This document shows positions 35,644-44,134 of a DNA stretch of 64,000 nt, one piece after another; position 1 is the first letter of the stretch; each line of letters begins with the position of its first letter. The notes below the pieces were generated by a model. The model saw only the letters and a list, made by a program, of their open reading frames with translations, had not been told where the DNA came from and did not search any database. The position numbers and the translations under genes are program-made. Source of the DNA: Novilysobacter_A longmucuonensis (lineage in GTDB: Bacteria > Pseudomonadota > Gammaproteobacteria > Xanthomonadales > Xanthomonadaceae); NCBI RefSeq assembly GCF_046600735.1, contig NZ_JBJMAW010000014.1:1-64000 (forward strand). The letters run 5' to 3'.

Positions 35644-36827
35644 TGCCGGCCGCGCTCCCGACCGCACCGCCGTCGCCCACTGCAACCAGCGCGCGGACCG
35701 CCTCCGCCGGTGCCGAGGGCGCCGCGGATGCTGCCGCGTCCGACAGCGGATTTGCCGGAATGCTTTCCGCATCGACGGATGCCCCGGCAGCGTCCACGCA
35801 GTCGGCAACCCCGGCGCCGACCACTCAGGGCGAGCGTGCAACGCCTGACGACGGCGCCCGCGCGACCGACGCGCGGGAAGCGGCGCTGCCCGAGCAGCTG
35901 CTCGCCCTGCTGACCGGTCCGTTGACGCCCGCACCGGCGACCACATCGGCGACCGCATCGGCACTGGCCGGCACCCAGGCCACCGCCGCCCCGTTCGGCC
36001 GCAGCGCCATGCCCGCGCGTGCCCTCGCCGAGAGCCTGCTGATTCCAGCGATGGTGGCCGGCGGGACACCAGCCGATCCCGCAGTCGGTCTGGCAAGCAC
36101 TGCGGCTCCCGCAGCTGCCCTGCCCACCACCGCTCCCGCCGGCCAAGTGGCCGGCAATATCGCGCTGACCGAAGCGGTGAGCACCGCACTTGGCCTGGCC
36201 GCCGGCGGCGCGGCCGCGGCGGGCACGGCGGGCACGGCGGGCACCGAAGCGGGTGTCACCCTCGACCTGCTCACCAGCGCCATCTCCGCCGCCGCCAGCC
36301 CGGAGGCCAGCGCCGGCAGCGAGGCGGGCGAGCGCGGCCTGGCCACCACCCTGACCACCGCCGCCAGCCCGTCCGCGACCCCATCGCGCGCGATGCCACC
36401 GTCGCTGATGCAGCCGATGACGCTGCCGGCCACGCCCGACGCCGGCTTCGATGACGGCTTCGGCGCACGCATCGGCTGGATGGCCGAACAGGGCATCGGC
36501 CGCGCGGAGTTGCGCGTGAACCCAGACCACTTCGGCCCGATCGAGGTCCGCCTGCAGATCGACGGCACCCGCGTCAGCGCCGAGTTCAACTCCGCCAACG
36601 CCGAAGTCCGGCAGTCGCTGGAAGCCAGCATGAACCGCCTACGCGACATGCTCGGCCAGCAGGGCATGCAACTGACCCACAGCGACGTCGGCCAGGGCCG
36701 GTCCGATGGTTCCGGCCGTCCCACGCAAGCAAACGGCCACGGCGACGGCACCGAGGCCGAAGCCAGCCTGATCGACATGCCACCGGCGCGCCTCGCGATG
36801 CGCGGACTGCTCGACGAATACGCCTGA
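35640..36827 (+). CDS. fliK: Hook-length control protein FliK
   Basis: Molecular ruler that switches export from hook to filament subunits. The first ~260 residues are a low-complexity Ala/Thr/Pro ruler region. The C-terminal domain (about 270-350) carries the conserved AELRVNPDHFGPIEVRLQID and ANAEVRQSLEASMNRLRDML. At 395 aa it is in the family range. It is the last flagellar gene of the run. Confidence 0.92.
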   Translation: MMPAALPTAPPSPTATSARTASAGAEGAADAAASDSGFAGMLSASTDAPAASTQSATPAPTTQGERATPDDGARATDAREAALPEQLLALLTGPLTPAPATTSATASALAGTQATAAPFGRSAMPARALAESLLIPAMVAGGTPADPAVGLASTAAPAAALPTTAPAGQVAGNIALTEAVSTALGLAAGGAAAAGTAGTAGTEAGVTLDLLTSAISAAASPEASAGSEAGERGLATTLTTAASPSATPSRAMPPSLMQPMTLPATPDAGFDDGFGARIGWMAEQGIGRAELRVNPDHFGPIEVRLQIDGTRVSAEFNSANAEVRQSLEASMNRLRDMLGQQGMQLTHSDVGQGRSDGSGRPTQANGHGDGTEAEASLIDMPPARLAMRGLLDEYA

Positions 36828-36854
36828 CTTGCCGGCCGTCCCCGACCGTAGGGA

Positions 36855-37217
36855 ATCGTAGAGCGGAGCTTGCTCCGCCGCACCGCCACGCCAACATAGC
36901 TTCCGGGCGAGCACGAAAGCTGTAGGAGCGGCCCATGGCCGCGATGCTTCTCGTGCCAACGTCCCGCGAACCGCAATCGCGCCCATGGGGCGCTCCTACA
37001 AAATCCGACGACAACGCTTGCGGGCGAGCTCGAAAGCCGAGCAAGCTCGGCTCTACGGGAACGGGCATCGTCGCCCCTGTAGGAGCGGCCCATGGCCGCG
37101 ATGCTTCTCGTGCCAACGTCGCGCGAACCGCAATCGCGCCCATGGGGCGCTCCTACAAAATCCAACGACAACGCTTCCGGGCGAGCTCGAAAGCCGAGCA
37201 AGCTCGGCTCTACGGGA
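36855..37217. repeat. Repeat block after fliK with a 157-bp tandem duplication
   Basis: A GTAGAGCGGAGC-type hairpin (36858-36880) is followed by two 140-bp copies (36921-37060 and 37078-37217). They align without gaps and differ at about three positions. Each copy holds a GTAGGAGCGGCCCATGGCCG unit, a GCGCCCATGGGGCGCTCCTAC unit and a GAGCAAGCTCGGCTC palindrome. No gene was found between fliK and dbpA. Confidence 0.85.
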
Positions 37218-37242
37218 CGTGGCGCGCCATGCGCCCCAATCC

Positions 37243-38634
37243 CTACATCCGGTTGATCCGGAACCGACGCCCCTTGATCTTGCCCTCGCGCAGCCGCGCC
37301 AGCGCGCGGTCCGCCTGGCCGCGTGCGATCGCCACGTACGAGCGCGTCGGGAACACGTCGATCTTGCCGATCGCCGCGACCGGCACCCCGGCGTCGCCGG
37401 TCAGTGCCCCGACGATGTCGCCGGGCCGCAGCTTGTCGGTGCGGCCGGCATCGATGCGCAGCGTCGCCATCGCCGCTGCCGGCACCTGGCCGGCCTTTCC
37501 GGTCAGCGGCGCGGCGCGCTGCCAGCGCAACTTGTCACCCTGTTGCTGCTCGATGGCCGAGGCGCGGCCGAGCTCGCGTGGCGCCACCAGGCTCAGCACC
37601 GCCCCGCCCTTGCCGGCGCGCCCGGTCCGGCCGATGCGGTGCACGTAGACATCCGGATCGCTCGGCAACTCGTAGTTCACCACCATCGCCAGATCCTCCA
37701 CGTCGAGTCCCCGCGCGGCCACGTCGCTGGCCACCAGCACGCTGCAGCTGCGGTTGGCGAAGCGCACCAGCACCTCGTCGCGGTCGCGCTGCTCCATGTC
37801 GCCATGCAGCGCCAGCGCGCTGAAACCGTAGTGCTCGAGCGAGCCGACCACCTCCTCGGTGTCGCGGCGCATGTTGCAGAACACCACGCACGACTCGGGC
37901 CGGTACTGCAGCAGCAGCGCGGCGAGCAGCGGCGACTTCTTGGCCGGCTCGACCTCGAAGAAATGCTGCTCGACAGCGACCGTCTGTGCATCGCCCTGCA
38001 CGGTGACCTCCAGCGGCTCGCGCAGCATCTCCGCGGCGATCGCGCGGATGCTGTCGGGGAACGTCGCCGAGAACAGCAAACCCTGCCGCCCCGATGGCGT
38101 CTTGCCGATGATCTCGCGGATCTGCTCCTCGAATCCCATGTCGAGCATGCGGTCGGCCTCGTCCAGCACCAGCACGCGCACCCCGCGCAGGTGCAGCGCC
38201 TTCTTGCGCAGCAGCTCCTGCACGCGGCCGGGGGTGCCGACCACCACGTGCGGGTCGTGCTCCAGCGACGCCAGCTGCGGGGCCAGCGGCATGCCGCCGC
38301 AGAGGATCGAGATCTTCAGGTTGGGGATGCCGACCGCCAGCTTGCGCAACTGCTTGCCGACCTGGTCGGCGAGCTCGCGGGTCGGGCACAGCACCAGCGC
38401 CTGGGTCTGGATGCGCGCGGGATCGAGCCGGTGCAGCAGGCCGAGCCCGAATGCCGCGGTCTTGCCGCTGCCGGTCGGCGCCTGCGCGATGAGGTCGCGG
38501 CCGTCGAGGATCGCCGGCAACGCCTGCGCCTGGATCGGGGTCATCCGCGCGTAGCCGAGCGCATCGACCCCCTGCAACAGGGCCGGCGACAGCGACAGGG
38601 AAGAGAACATGCGGTCTGCGGTGGTATCGGTCAT
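37243..38634 (-). CDS. dbpA: ATP-dependent RNA helicase DbpA
   Basis: DEAD-box helicase acting on 23S rRNA during 50S assembly. The 463-aa protein has the Q motif (MTPIQAQALP), Walker A (APTGSGKT, 52-59), DEAD (about 158-161), SAT and HRIGRTGRAGK motifs. The C-terminal RNA-binding domain (LRPGDIVGALTGDAGVPVAA, GRRFRINRM) is specific to DbpA. The start MTDTTADRMFSSLSLSPALL gives normal length; open frame further upstream runs antisense to the desaturase and is not real. Confidence 0.96.
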   Translation of the reverse strand: MTDTTADRMFSSLSLSPALLQGVDALGYARMTPIQAQALPAILDGRDLIAQAPTGSGKTAAFGLGLLHRLDPARIQTQALVLCPTRELADQVGKQLRKLAVGIPNLKISILCGGMPLAPQLASLEHDPHVVVGTPGRVQELLRKKALHLRGVRVLVLDEADRMLDMGFEEQIREIIGKTPSGRQGLLFSATFPDSIRAIAAEMLREPLEVTVQGDAQTVAVEQHFFEVEPAKKSPLLAALLLQYRPESCVVFCNMRRDTEEVVGSLEHYGFSALALHGDMEQRDRDEVLVRFANRSCSVLVASDVAARGLDVEDLAMVVNYELPSDPDVYVHRIGRTGRAGKGGAVLSLVAPRELGRASAIEQQQGDKLRWQRAAPLTGKAGQVPAAAMATLRIDAGRTDKLRPGDIVGALTGDAGVPVAAIGKIDVFPTRSYVAIARGQADRALARLREGKIKGRRFRINRM

Positions 38635-38707
38635 GCGCCATGATCGCAGCATTGCCACCGGTGCGAACCAGGCTGGGCTGACAAGCCCGGCTCTCCGGGA
38701 CAGGACA

Positions 38708-38774
38708 GTAGGGTGGGCACGCTTTTTGTGCCCACCTTCCGGAATGGTGGGCACAAAAAGCGTGCCCACCCTAC
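38708..38774. repeat. 67-bp near-perfect palindrome
   Basis: Two 29-bp arms (GTAGGGTGGGCACGCTTTTT... and its complement) flank a 9-bp loop. Each arm can itself fold on GTGGGCAC/GTGCCCAC. It lies between the desaturase stop and the dbpA start and could form a cruciform or terminate the desaturase transcript. Confidence 0.85.
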
Positions 38775-38777
38775 GGA

Positions 38778-39815
38778 CTAGCGCTTGGGGAAGCCCACCA
38801 TGCGCTGGGACTCCTCGCACCACAGCTTCAGCCCGGCGCTGCGCAGGCTGGTCCACAGCGTCAGCCGCGGCGCGGCCTGCAACAGCGGGCTCGATTCGAA
38901 GCACTCGCGCAGCCGGTAGTTGGGGATGCGGCTGGCGAGATGGTGAATGTGGTGGTAGCCGATGTTGCCGGTGAACCAGTGCATCACCGGCGGCAGGTCG
39001 TAGAACGAGCTGCCGGCGATCGCCGCCTCGTGCGAATCCCACTGCTTCCCGCGGGTCCAGTAGGCGTCCTCGAAGGTGTGCTGCACGTAGAACAGCCACA
39101 CCCCGAGCGCCCCGGCGATCAGCACCACCGGCAGGTGCACCAGCAGCACGGTCGACCAGCCGATCGCGAAGCCCATCGCACCGCCGACCAGCAGCAGCAT
39201 GAGATTGTTGAGCAGCACGCTGGCCCACTCCTTCTTCCACGAGAACGGCAGGTCGAACGGGAAGCGGTGCTTGATCACGAACTGGTAGGCCGGGCCGATG
39301 CCGAGCAGCACCGGCGTGCTGCGGTAGAAGCGGTAGCAGAGGCGGCGGAACCACGACAGCGACCGGTATTCGGCGACCGTCAGCGTCTCGATATCGCCCA
39401 TCTCGCGGCGGTCCAGGTTGCCCGAGGTGCCGTGGTGCACGGCGTGGGTCTTCTTCCAGTAGCCGTACGGGAACAGCGTGACCAGCCCGAGGCAGCGGCC
39501 GACGGTGTCATTGGCGCGCGCGCTTGCGAAGAACGAGCCATGCCCGCAGTCGTGCTGGATGATGAAGGTGCGCACGTACAGGCCGGCGGCCGGCAAGGCC
39601 AGCAGCAGCGTCCAGCCGTAGCCCCACTGGCCGACCACGCTCCAGGCCATCAGCGCCCAGACCAGCGCGAACGGCACCAGCGTGTTGACCAACTGCCAGA
39701 CCGCGCGGCCCAGGTGCGGCTTGGCGAACTGCGCGCACAGCTTGCGCAGGTTGACGGTGGTACCGGGTGTGTCGATGACGGCGCTCAAATGTGGGTTCTC
39801 CCTTTGATCAGCCAT
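38778..39815 (-). CDS. Membrane fatty acid desaturase
   Basis: A 345-aa di-iron desaturase of the FA_desaturase family. The three histidine boxes are HDCGH (88-92), HAVHH (124-128) and HHIHH (near 285), separated by paired membrane helices. It is likely an acyl-lipid desaturase (omega-3/omega-6 or delta-9 type) that adjusts membrane fluidity; substrate position cannot be read from sequence. It stands alone between convergent repeats. Confidence 0.93.
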   Translation of the reverse strand: MADQRENPHLSAVIDTPGTTVNLRKLCAQFAKPHLGRAVWQLVNTLVPFALVWALMAWSVVGQWGYGWTLLLALPAAGLYVRTFIIQHDCGHGSFFASARANDTVGRCLGLVTLFPYGYWKKTHAVHHGTSGNLDRREMGDIETLTVAEYRSLSWFRRLCYRFYRSTPVLLGIGPAYQFVIKHRFPFDLPFSWKKEWASVLLNNLMLLLVGGAMGFAIGWSTVLLVHLPVVLIAGALGVWLFYVQHTFEDAYWTRGKQWDSHEAAIAGSSFYDLPPVMHWFTGNIGYHHIHHLASRIPNYRLRECFESSPLLQAAPRLTLWTSLRSAGLKLWCEESQRMVGFPKR

Positions 39816-39972
39816 TGTGTCGGCCCCGCCGGGTCACGGCAATGACATCCGGCTAGATATCCCGTGACAGGGGTTCATGTTCCATGTTCAGCCTGTTGGG
39901 TGTTCAGGTTGCGTACCGCAGCCGCTGCGGCATGGCTGCGGAAAACTCCGCGGCTTCGCCTAAGCTGGGTCG

Positions 39973-40242
39973 ATGTCAGACTGGTTCGTCTATCTGCTGG
40001 AATGTCGCGACGGCAGCATCTACACCGGGATCACGGTCGATGTGGAGCGGCGCTACGGTGAACACGCCGCCGGCAAGGGCGCCCGCTACACCCGCTCGCG
40101 CCCGCCGGTGCGCTTGCTGGCATGCTTCCGATACGCCGACCGGGCCGATGCCAGTCGCGCCGAATACGCGATCAAGCAGCTCAGCCCGGCAGGCAAGCGC
40201 ACGTTGTGCGACTCCGCCGCCGAAGCGCCAACCTCCCTGTAG
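39973..40242 (+). CDS. GIY-YIG nuclease-domain protein
   Basis: An 89-aa single-domain GIY-YIG protein of the UPF0213/YhbQ type. The motif reads VYLLECRDGSIYTGI with downstream arginine and glutamate residues (DVERRYGEH, SRAEYAIKQLS). Bacterial members are small proteins of uncertain biological role. Its TAG stop is supplied by the edge of a GTAGGAGCG repeat. Confidence 0.9.
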   Translation: MSDWFVYLLECRDGSIYTGITVDVERRYGEHAAGKGARYTRSRPPVRLLACFRYADRADASRAEYAIKQLSPAGKRTLCDSAAEAPTSL

Positions 40243-40310
40243 GAGCGCCCCATGGGCGCGATCGCTCCACTACGAAACCGCACTGTCGCGGGCATGGCCC
40301 GCTCCTACAG
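40239..40310. repeat. GTAGGAGCG-type REP pair after the GIY-YIG gene
   Basis: Head-to-head units with stems GCGCCC/GGGCGC and GCGGGC/GCCCGC are separated by about 25 bp. The left edge forms the TAG stop of the GIY-YIG gene. Confidence 0.75.
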
Positions 40311-40351
40311 GGCTTGTTGGGCGCGCTCCTGTGAACACCGAGAGGCTCCGG

Positions 40352-40741
40352 TCAGAACAGCCCCAGCAGCAGCATCACGATGCCGACCAGCGATACGGCC
40401 CAGATCAGCGTGCGCAGGTATGCGATGCCCGCCGCGTACACCGGCACGTACAGCAGCCGCGACCAGAAATAAAGTTGCGCGCCCAGCGCGGTCCCATCAT
40501 CGGCACGATCGGTCAGCACCACCGCCAGCACCGCGCCGGCGAAGAACGCGAAGGTCTCCAGGAAATTCACCCAGGCCCGGCCGATGCGGGCGGCGGCGCC
40601 GGTCAGCGCCCTGGGCGAATCGTCGCGCGCGCCCGCGTTCCACTTCAGGCCGCGCTGCTGCGTCGACAGTGCCGCCGCGAGCAACAGGTGCACCAGGCCC
40701 AGCACGATGGTCCACGCCAGCATCTGCAGTTCGATCGTCAT
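40352..40741 (-). CDS. MAPEG-family membrane protein
   Basis: A 129-aa protein with four membrane helices of the MAPEG family (membrane-associated proteins in eicosanoid and glutathione metabolism). The family motif is visible in RAWVNFLETFAFFAGAVL. Bacterial members are mostly uncharacterised; a glutathione-related role is possible. It follows the AbgT-like gene by 15 bp and is probably co-transcribed with it. Confidence 0.88.
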   Translation of the reverse strand: MTIELQMLAWTIVLGLVHLLLAAALSTQQRGLKWNAGARDDSPRALTGAAARIGRAWVNFLETFAFFAGAVLAVVLTDRADDGTALGAQLYFWSRLLYVPVYAAGIAYLRTLIWAVSLVGIVMLLLGLF

Positions 40742-40756
40742 GCGCGTTGCCTCCAG

Positions 40757-42298
40757 TCAGGTTGCGGGTAGGTACTCCAGCGGGGCCCCCGGCCCGATCG
40801 GCCAGCCCATCGCCATCCAGACCGCGAACAGCACGGTCCAGCCGATCATGAACACCATCGAATACGGCAGCATCACCGCGACCACCGTGCCGATGCCGGC
40901 CTTGGGTTCGTAGCGCTGCAGGAAGGCGATGATCAGCGCGAAGTAGCTCATCATCGGCGAGATGATGTTGGTCACTGAGTCGCCGATGCGGTAGCCGATC
41001 TGGGTCAGCTCCGGCGAATAGCCCAGCAGCATGAACATCGGGATGAACACCGGCGCCATCAGCGCCCACTTGGCCGAGGCCGAGCCCATGAACAGGTTGG
41101 CCGTGGCGGTCAGCACGATGAAACAGGCGAACAGCACGATGCCGGGCAGCTCCAGCTGGGTCAGCACCGCCGCGCCGTTGACCGCGAAGATCAGCCCGAG
41201 CTGGGTCCAGTTGAAGAACGCCACGAACTGCGCGGCGAAGAACGTCAGCACCAGGTACACGCCCAGGGTGCTCATGCTCTTGCCCATGCCGTTGATCACG
41301 TCGGCATCGCTCTTGATGGTGCCCGCGCCGATGCCATAGGCGACGCCGGCGACCACGCCGTATATGAAGATCAGCGCGACGATGCCGCGCAGGAACGGCG
41401 AGTTCAGCAGGTCGCCGGTACCCGGATCGCGCAAAAATCCATCGCCCGGCACCGTGCCCCACAACACCAGCGCGGTGACCGCGGCGGTGGCGACGATCGC
41501 GAACAGCAGGCCGCGCTTCTCGGCAGCGCTCATCGGCTCGATGTCGCTGCCATCGGCCGCCTCCGGCGCATCGGGGAAGCGCCGCGCGACGAAGCGCTCG
41601 GTCACCCACCAGCCCAGGCCGGTGACCAGGAAGGTCGAGACGATCATGAAGTACCAGTTGGCCGCCGCGCTGACCGTGTAGGCCGGATCGATGATCTGCG
41701 CGGCCTCCTGCGACAGGCCGGCCAGCAGCGGGTCGATCGTGCCCAGCAGCAGGTTGGCCGAATAGCCGCCCGATACGCCGGCGAACGACGCGGCCATGCC
41801 GAGGATCGGATGGCGCCGGGCGGCGAGGAACACCAGCCCGGCCAGCGGCACCAGCAGCACGTAGCCGATCTCGCTGGCCATGTTCGACATGACGCCGGCG
41901 AACACCATCACCGGGGTCAGCAGGAATCGCGGAGCGGCCAGCACCAGTTGCCGCAGTGCGGCGCCGATCAGCCCAGAATGCTCGGCCACGCCGATGCCGA
42001 TCAGCGATACCAGCACCGTGCCCAGCGGCGCGAAGCTGGTGAAGTTGGTGACCAGCCCGGTCAGGATGCGATGCAGGCCGGCGACGCTCATCAGGTTGAC
42101 CGGCGTGATCAGCTCGCCGGTGGTCGGGTGCTGCACTGACAGCTCGAGCTGCGAGGTGATCCACGACAGCAGCACCACCACCATCGCAAGGATTGCAAAC
42201 AGCGTGGCCGGGTGCGGCAGTGCGTTGCCGCCGGACTCGACAATGTTGAGGAAGCGGTCGACCGCGGATTTTTTAGGAGTGGCAGCAGCGTGGGTCAT
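40757..42298 (-). CDS. AbgT-family transporter
   Basis: A 513-aa integral membrane protein of the AbgT family (p-aminobenzoyl-glutamate transport in E. coli; antimetabolite export in some members). Family features include GNALPHPATLFAILAMVVVL, FTSFAPLGTVLVSLIGIGVA, GVSGGYSANLLLGTIDPLLA and the C-terminal GIGTVVAVMLPYSMVF. About a dozen hydrophobic segments are seen. Substrate and direction cannot be told from sequence. Confidence 0.93.
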   Translation of the reverse strand: MTHAAATPKKSAVDRFLNIVESGGNALPHPATLFAILAMVVVLLSWITSQLELSVQHPTTGELITPVNLMSVAGLHRILTGLVTNFTSFAPLGTVLVSLIGIGVAEHSGLIGAALRQLVLAAPRFLLTPVMVFAGVMSNMASEIGYVLLVPLAGLVFLAARRHPILGMAASFAGVSGGYSANLLLGTIDPLLAGLSQEAAQIIDPAYTVSAAANWYFMIVSTFLVTGLGWWVTERFVARRFPDAPEAADGSDIEPMSAAEKRGLLFAIVATAAVTALVLWGTVPGDGFLRDPGTGDLLNSPFLRGIVALIFIYGVVAGVAYGIGAGTIKSDADVINGMGKSMSTLGVYLVLTFFAAQFVAFFNWTQLGLIFAVNGAAVLTQLELPGIVLFACFIVLTATANLFMGSASAKWALMAPVFIPMFMLLGYSPELTQIGYRIGDSVTNIISPMMSYFALIIAFLQRYEPKAGIGTVVAVMLPYSMVFMIGWTVLFAVWMAMGWPIGPGAPLEYLPAT

Positions 42299-42438
42299 CG
42301 GTTCAACCGGAAGGCGCGGAGCGGACAGCGGCCGAATATACCAACCCGAACCGGCCGTCGCCCCGCCGCTTGCAGGCGCCGCGCGCCGCTGCGAACCTGC
42401 GCACCCGCCACTGATGCCCCAGGATTCCGGCCGTCCCC

Positions 42439-42657
42439 ATGCAGCGCATCGAATTCGAACTAGACCGGGAGTTCGTCGAGCTCAACCAACTGCTGAAGCT
42501 GGCCGGCGTTTGCGACAGCGGCGGCGCCGGCAAGGCGATCGTCGCCAGCGGCGCGGTGCGGGTCGACGGCGCGGTCGAGTTGCGCAAGACCTGCAAGATA
42601 CGCAGCGGCCAGAGCGTCACCCTGGGCGAGGTCGAGATCCGCGTCGTGGCCGGATGA
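42439..42657 (+). CDS. S4-domain RNA-binding protein (YbcJ-like)
   Basis: A 72-aa protein that is a single S4 domain (FVELNQLLKLAGVCDSGGAG, VASGAVRVDGAVELRKTCKI). It resembles E. coli YbcJ, a small RNA-binding protein linked to ribosome biology. It stands alone, divergent from the AbgT gene. Confidence 0.88.
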   Translation: MQRIEFELDREFVELNQLLKLAGVCDSGGAGKAIVASGAVRVDGAVELRKTCKIRSGQSVTLGEVEIRVVAG

Positions 42658-42677
42658 CCCGGCAGACGCGGCGAGCA

Positions 42678-42840
42678 GGTACAGGTCGCGGCCCAGAGCC
42701 GCTCCTACGAAAGCAGCAACACCTGTGTAGGAGCGCCCCATGGGCGCGATGCACGCGGCCGCGTCATTCCACATCGCGGGCATGGCGCCCGCTCCTACAG
42801 GAAGCAGCGATACCTTTGCAGGAGCGGCTTTCGCGGTGCG
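42678..42840. repeat. GTAGGAGCG-type REP cluster
   Basis: Four units of different stem type occur in 160 bp: GCGGCCCAGAGCCGC, GCGCCCCATGGGCGC, a degenerate GCGGGCATGGCGCCCGC, and GCAGGAGCGGCTTTCGC. No gene was found. Confidence 0.75.
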
Positions 42841-42845
42841 GGAAT

Positions 42846-43913
42846 TCAGCCGCGCGCGGCGGTAGCGCGGCGCGATATCCGGTCGTACTCGGCCAGCGGG
42901 TTTTCGCTGGGGCAGCTGTGGTCGGGGAAGCCGAAGCGCTGGCGCAACTGCAGCGCGCAGTCGCCCATGTCGCCGACCTCCTCGCTCGGCTGCACGCACT
43001 GCCGGTCGAACGCGCGCAGCAATGCGTCCTTGCGCTGCACGAACGCCTCGCCGCACTCACGCGCCAGCCGGAGGCGGTCCAGATCGTCCTGTGCCGCGTT
43101 CGGACCGGCCAGCCCGAACTCGTCGAGCTCGTCGGCGCTGAGAACCCGCAGCTTGCGATTGGGCACCGTCATCATCAGGTCGGCCACCGCGACTGCCGTG
43201 CCATGCCGCTCCAGGTAGCGCTTGATCATCGCGCTGACGCCGCGCAACTCCTCGTTGAGCTCCGCACGCGAAGTCGCGGTCGAGCCGATCCGGATCATGC
43301 GGTGGATGCCGATGTCGCCGGCCAGCAGGCGCATGTCGCCGGCGGCGACCACCAGTACGCAGGAACTGTGGCAGATCGAATCCTCGCGCACCCACACGGT
43401 CCAGCCATCCTCGCCCATCAGGTCGCCGGCGCGCATCGCCGGCTCGACCCGCCCGCCGCTGGAATCGATGTCGAGGATGCGATTGGCGATGCCCTGGATA
43501 TCGGCGACCTCGGCCACGCGCTCGACCAGCACCGGGAACTCCGAATCGATCTTGCCCTGGTAGCGCAACCGCAGCATGCCGCTGTCGCGGCAGTCGGCGA
43601 GCGCACGCCAGATGGCGGTGAAGCCGAGCGACGCCAGCGGCTCGCCGTCGCCATTCTCATCGTAGTCATGCTCGCAGCTGACCAGGGCGGTGCCGTCGGT
43701 CAGTTCCATCGGCGCCCAATCGATCTCCTGGGTGGTGACCGCCGGCGACTCGGGCATCTCGACCGCCGCGGTGTCGACCAGCGCGCCGCCATCGCTGCTG
43801 TTGGCGGTCTGTGTCTGCGCAGCCGGGTCCATCGCCCAGCCGGGCACCCGCGGCGTGCAGGCCGACAGTGCGAGGCACACGCAGCAGACGACCGGAAACC
43901 ATCGTTTGAGCAT
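42846..43913 (-). CDS. Lipoprotein with a ClpP/crotonase-like (COG3904-type) domain
   Basis: A 355-aa predicted lipoprotein with lipobox cysteine C19 (CLALSAC). Residues about 75-270 resemble the COG3904-type periplasmic ClpP-like fold: DIDSSGGRVEPAMRAGDLMG (about 149-168), a CHSSC segment (181-185) where S184 is the likely nucleophile, and IGIHRM (about 201-206). The C-terminus is helical with several cysteines. It may be a periplasmic protease or a degenerate relative. The neighbours give no hint of substrate. Confidence 0.75.
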   Translation of the reverse strand: MLKRWFPVVCCVCLALSACTPRVPGWAMDPAAQTQTANSSDGGALVDTAAVEMPESPAVTTQEIDWAPMELTDGTALVSCEHDYDENGDGEPLASLGFTAIWRALADCRDSGMLRLRYQGKIDSEFPVLVERVAEVADIQGIANRILDIDSSGGRVEPAMRAGDLMGEDGWTVWVREDSICHSSCVLVVAAGDMRLLAGDIGIHRMIRIGSTATSRAELNEELRGVSAMIKRYLERHGTAVAVADLMMTVPNRKLRVLSADELDEFGLAGPNAAQDDLDRLRLARECGEAFVQRKDALLRAFDRQCVQPSEEVGDMGDCALQLRQRFGFPDHSCPSENPLAEYDRISRRATAARG

Positions 43914-44134
43914 CGTTCACCCACGTTCTGAAGTCATTCAGACCGACGCCCGCGCCGCGGCGCAGCGTCACCAACCAGGCTGCCAGTCTAGGGGTGTTCG
44001 GGGCCACTGTGCCCAACGCGCGGTGAACATTCAGGGGTCGCGATCCCGGAACGCGACGACCGTCGCCCGGGGGCATACGAACCGGCGATTCGCACGGTCG
44101 CCGGTCCGCGCGGCGGAGTGCCGATGGCGCCCGC

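Noticed and set aside
38635..39354. N-terminal extension of the dbpA frame over the desaturase gene
   Set aside because: The DbpA family starts at the chosen ATG, and the extension lies in another frame of the desaturase gene on the same strand.
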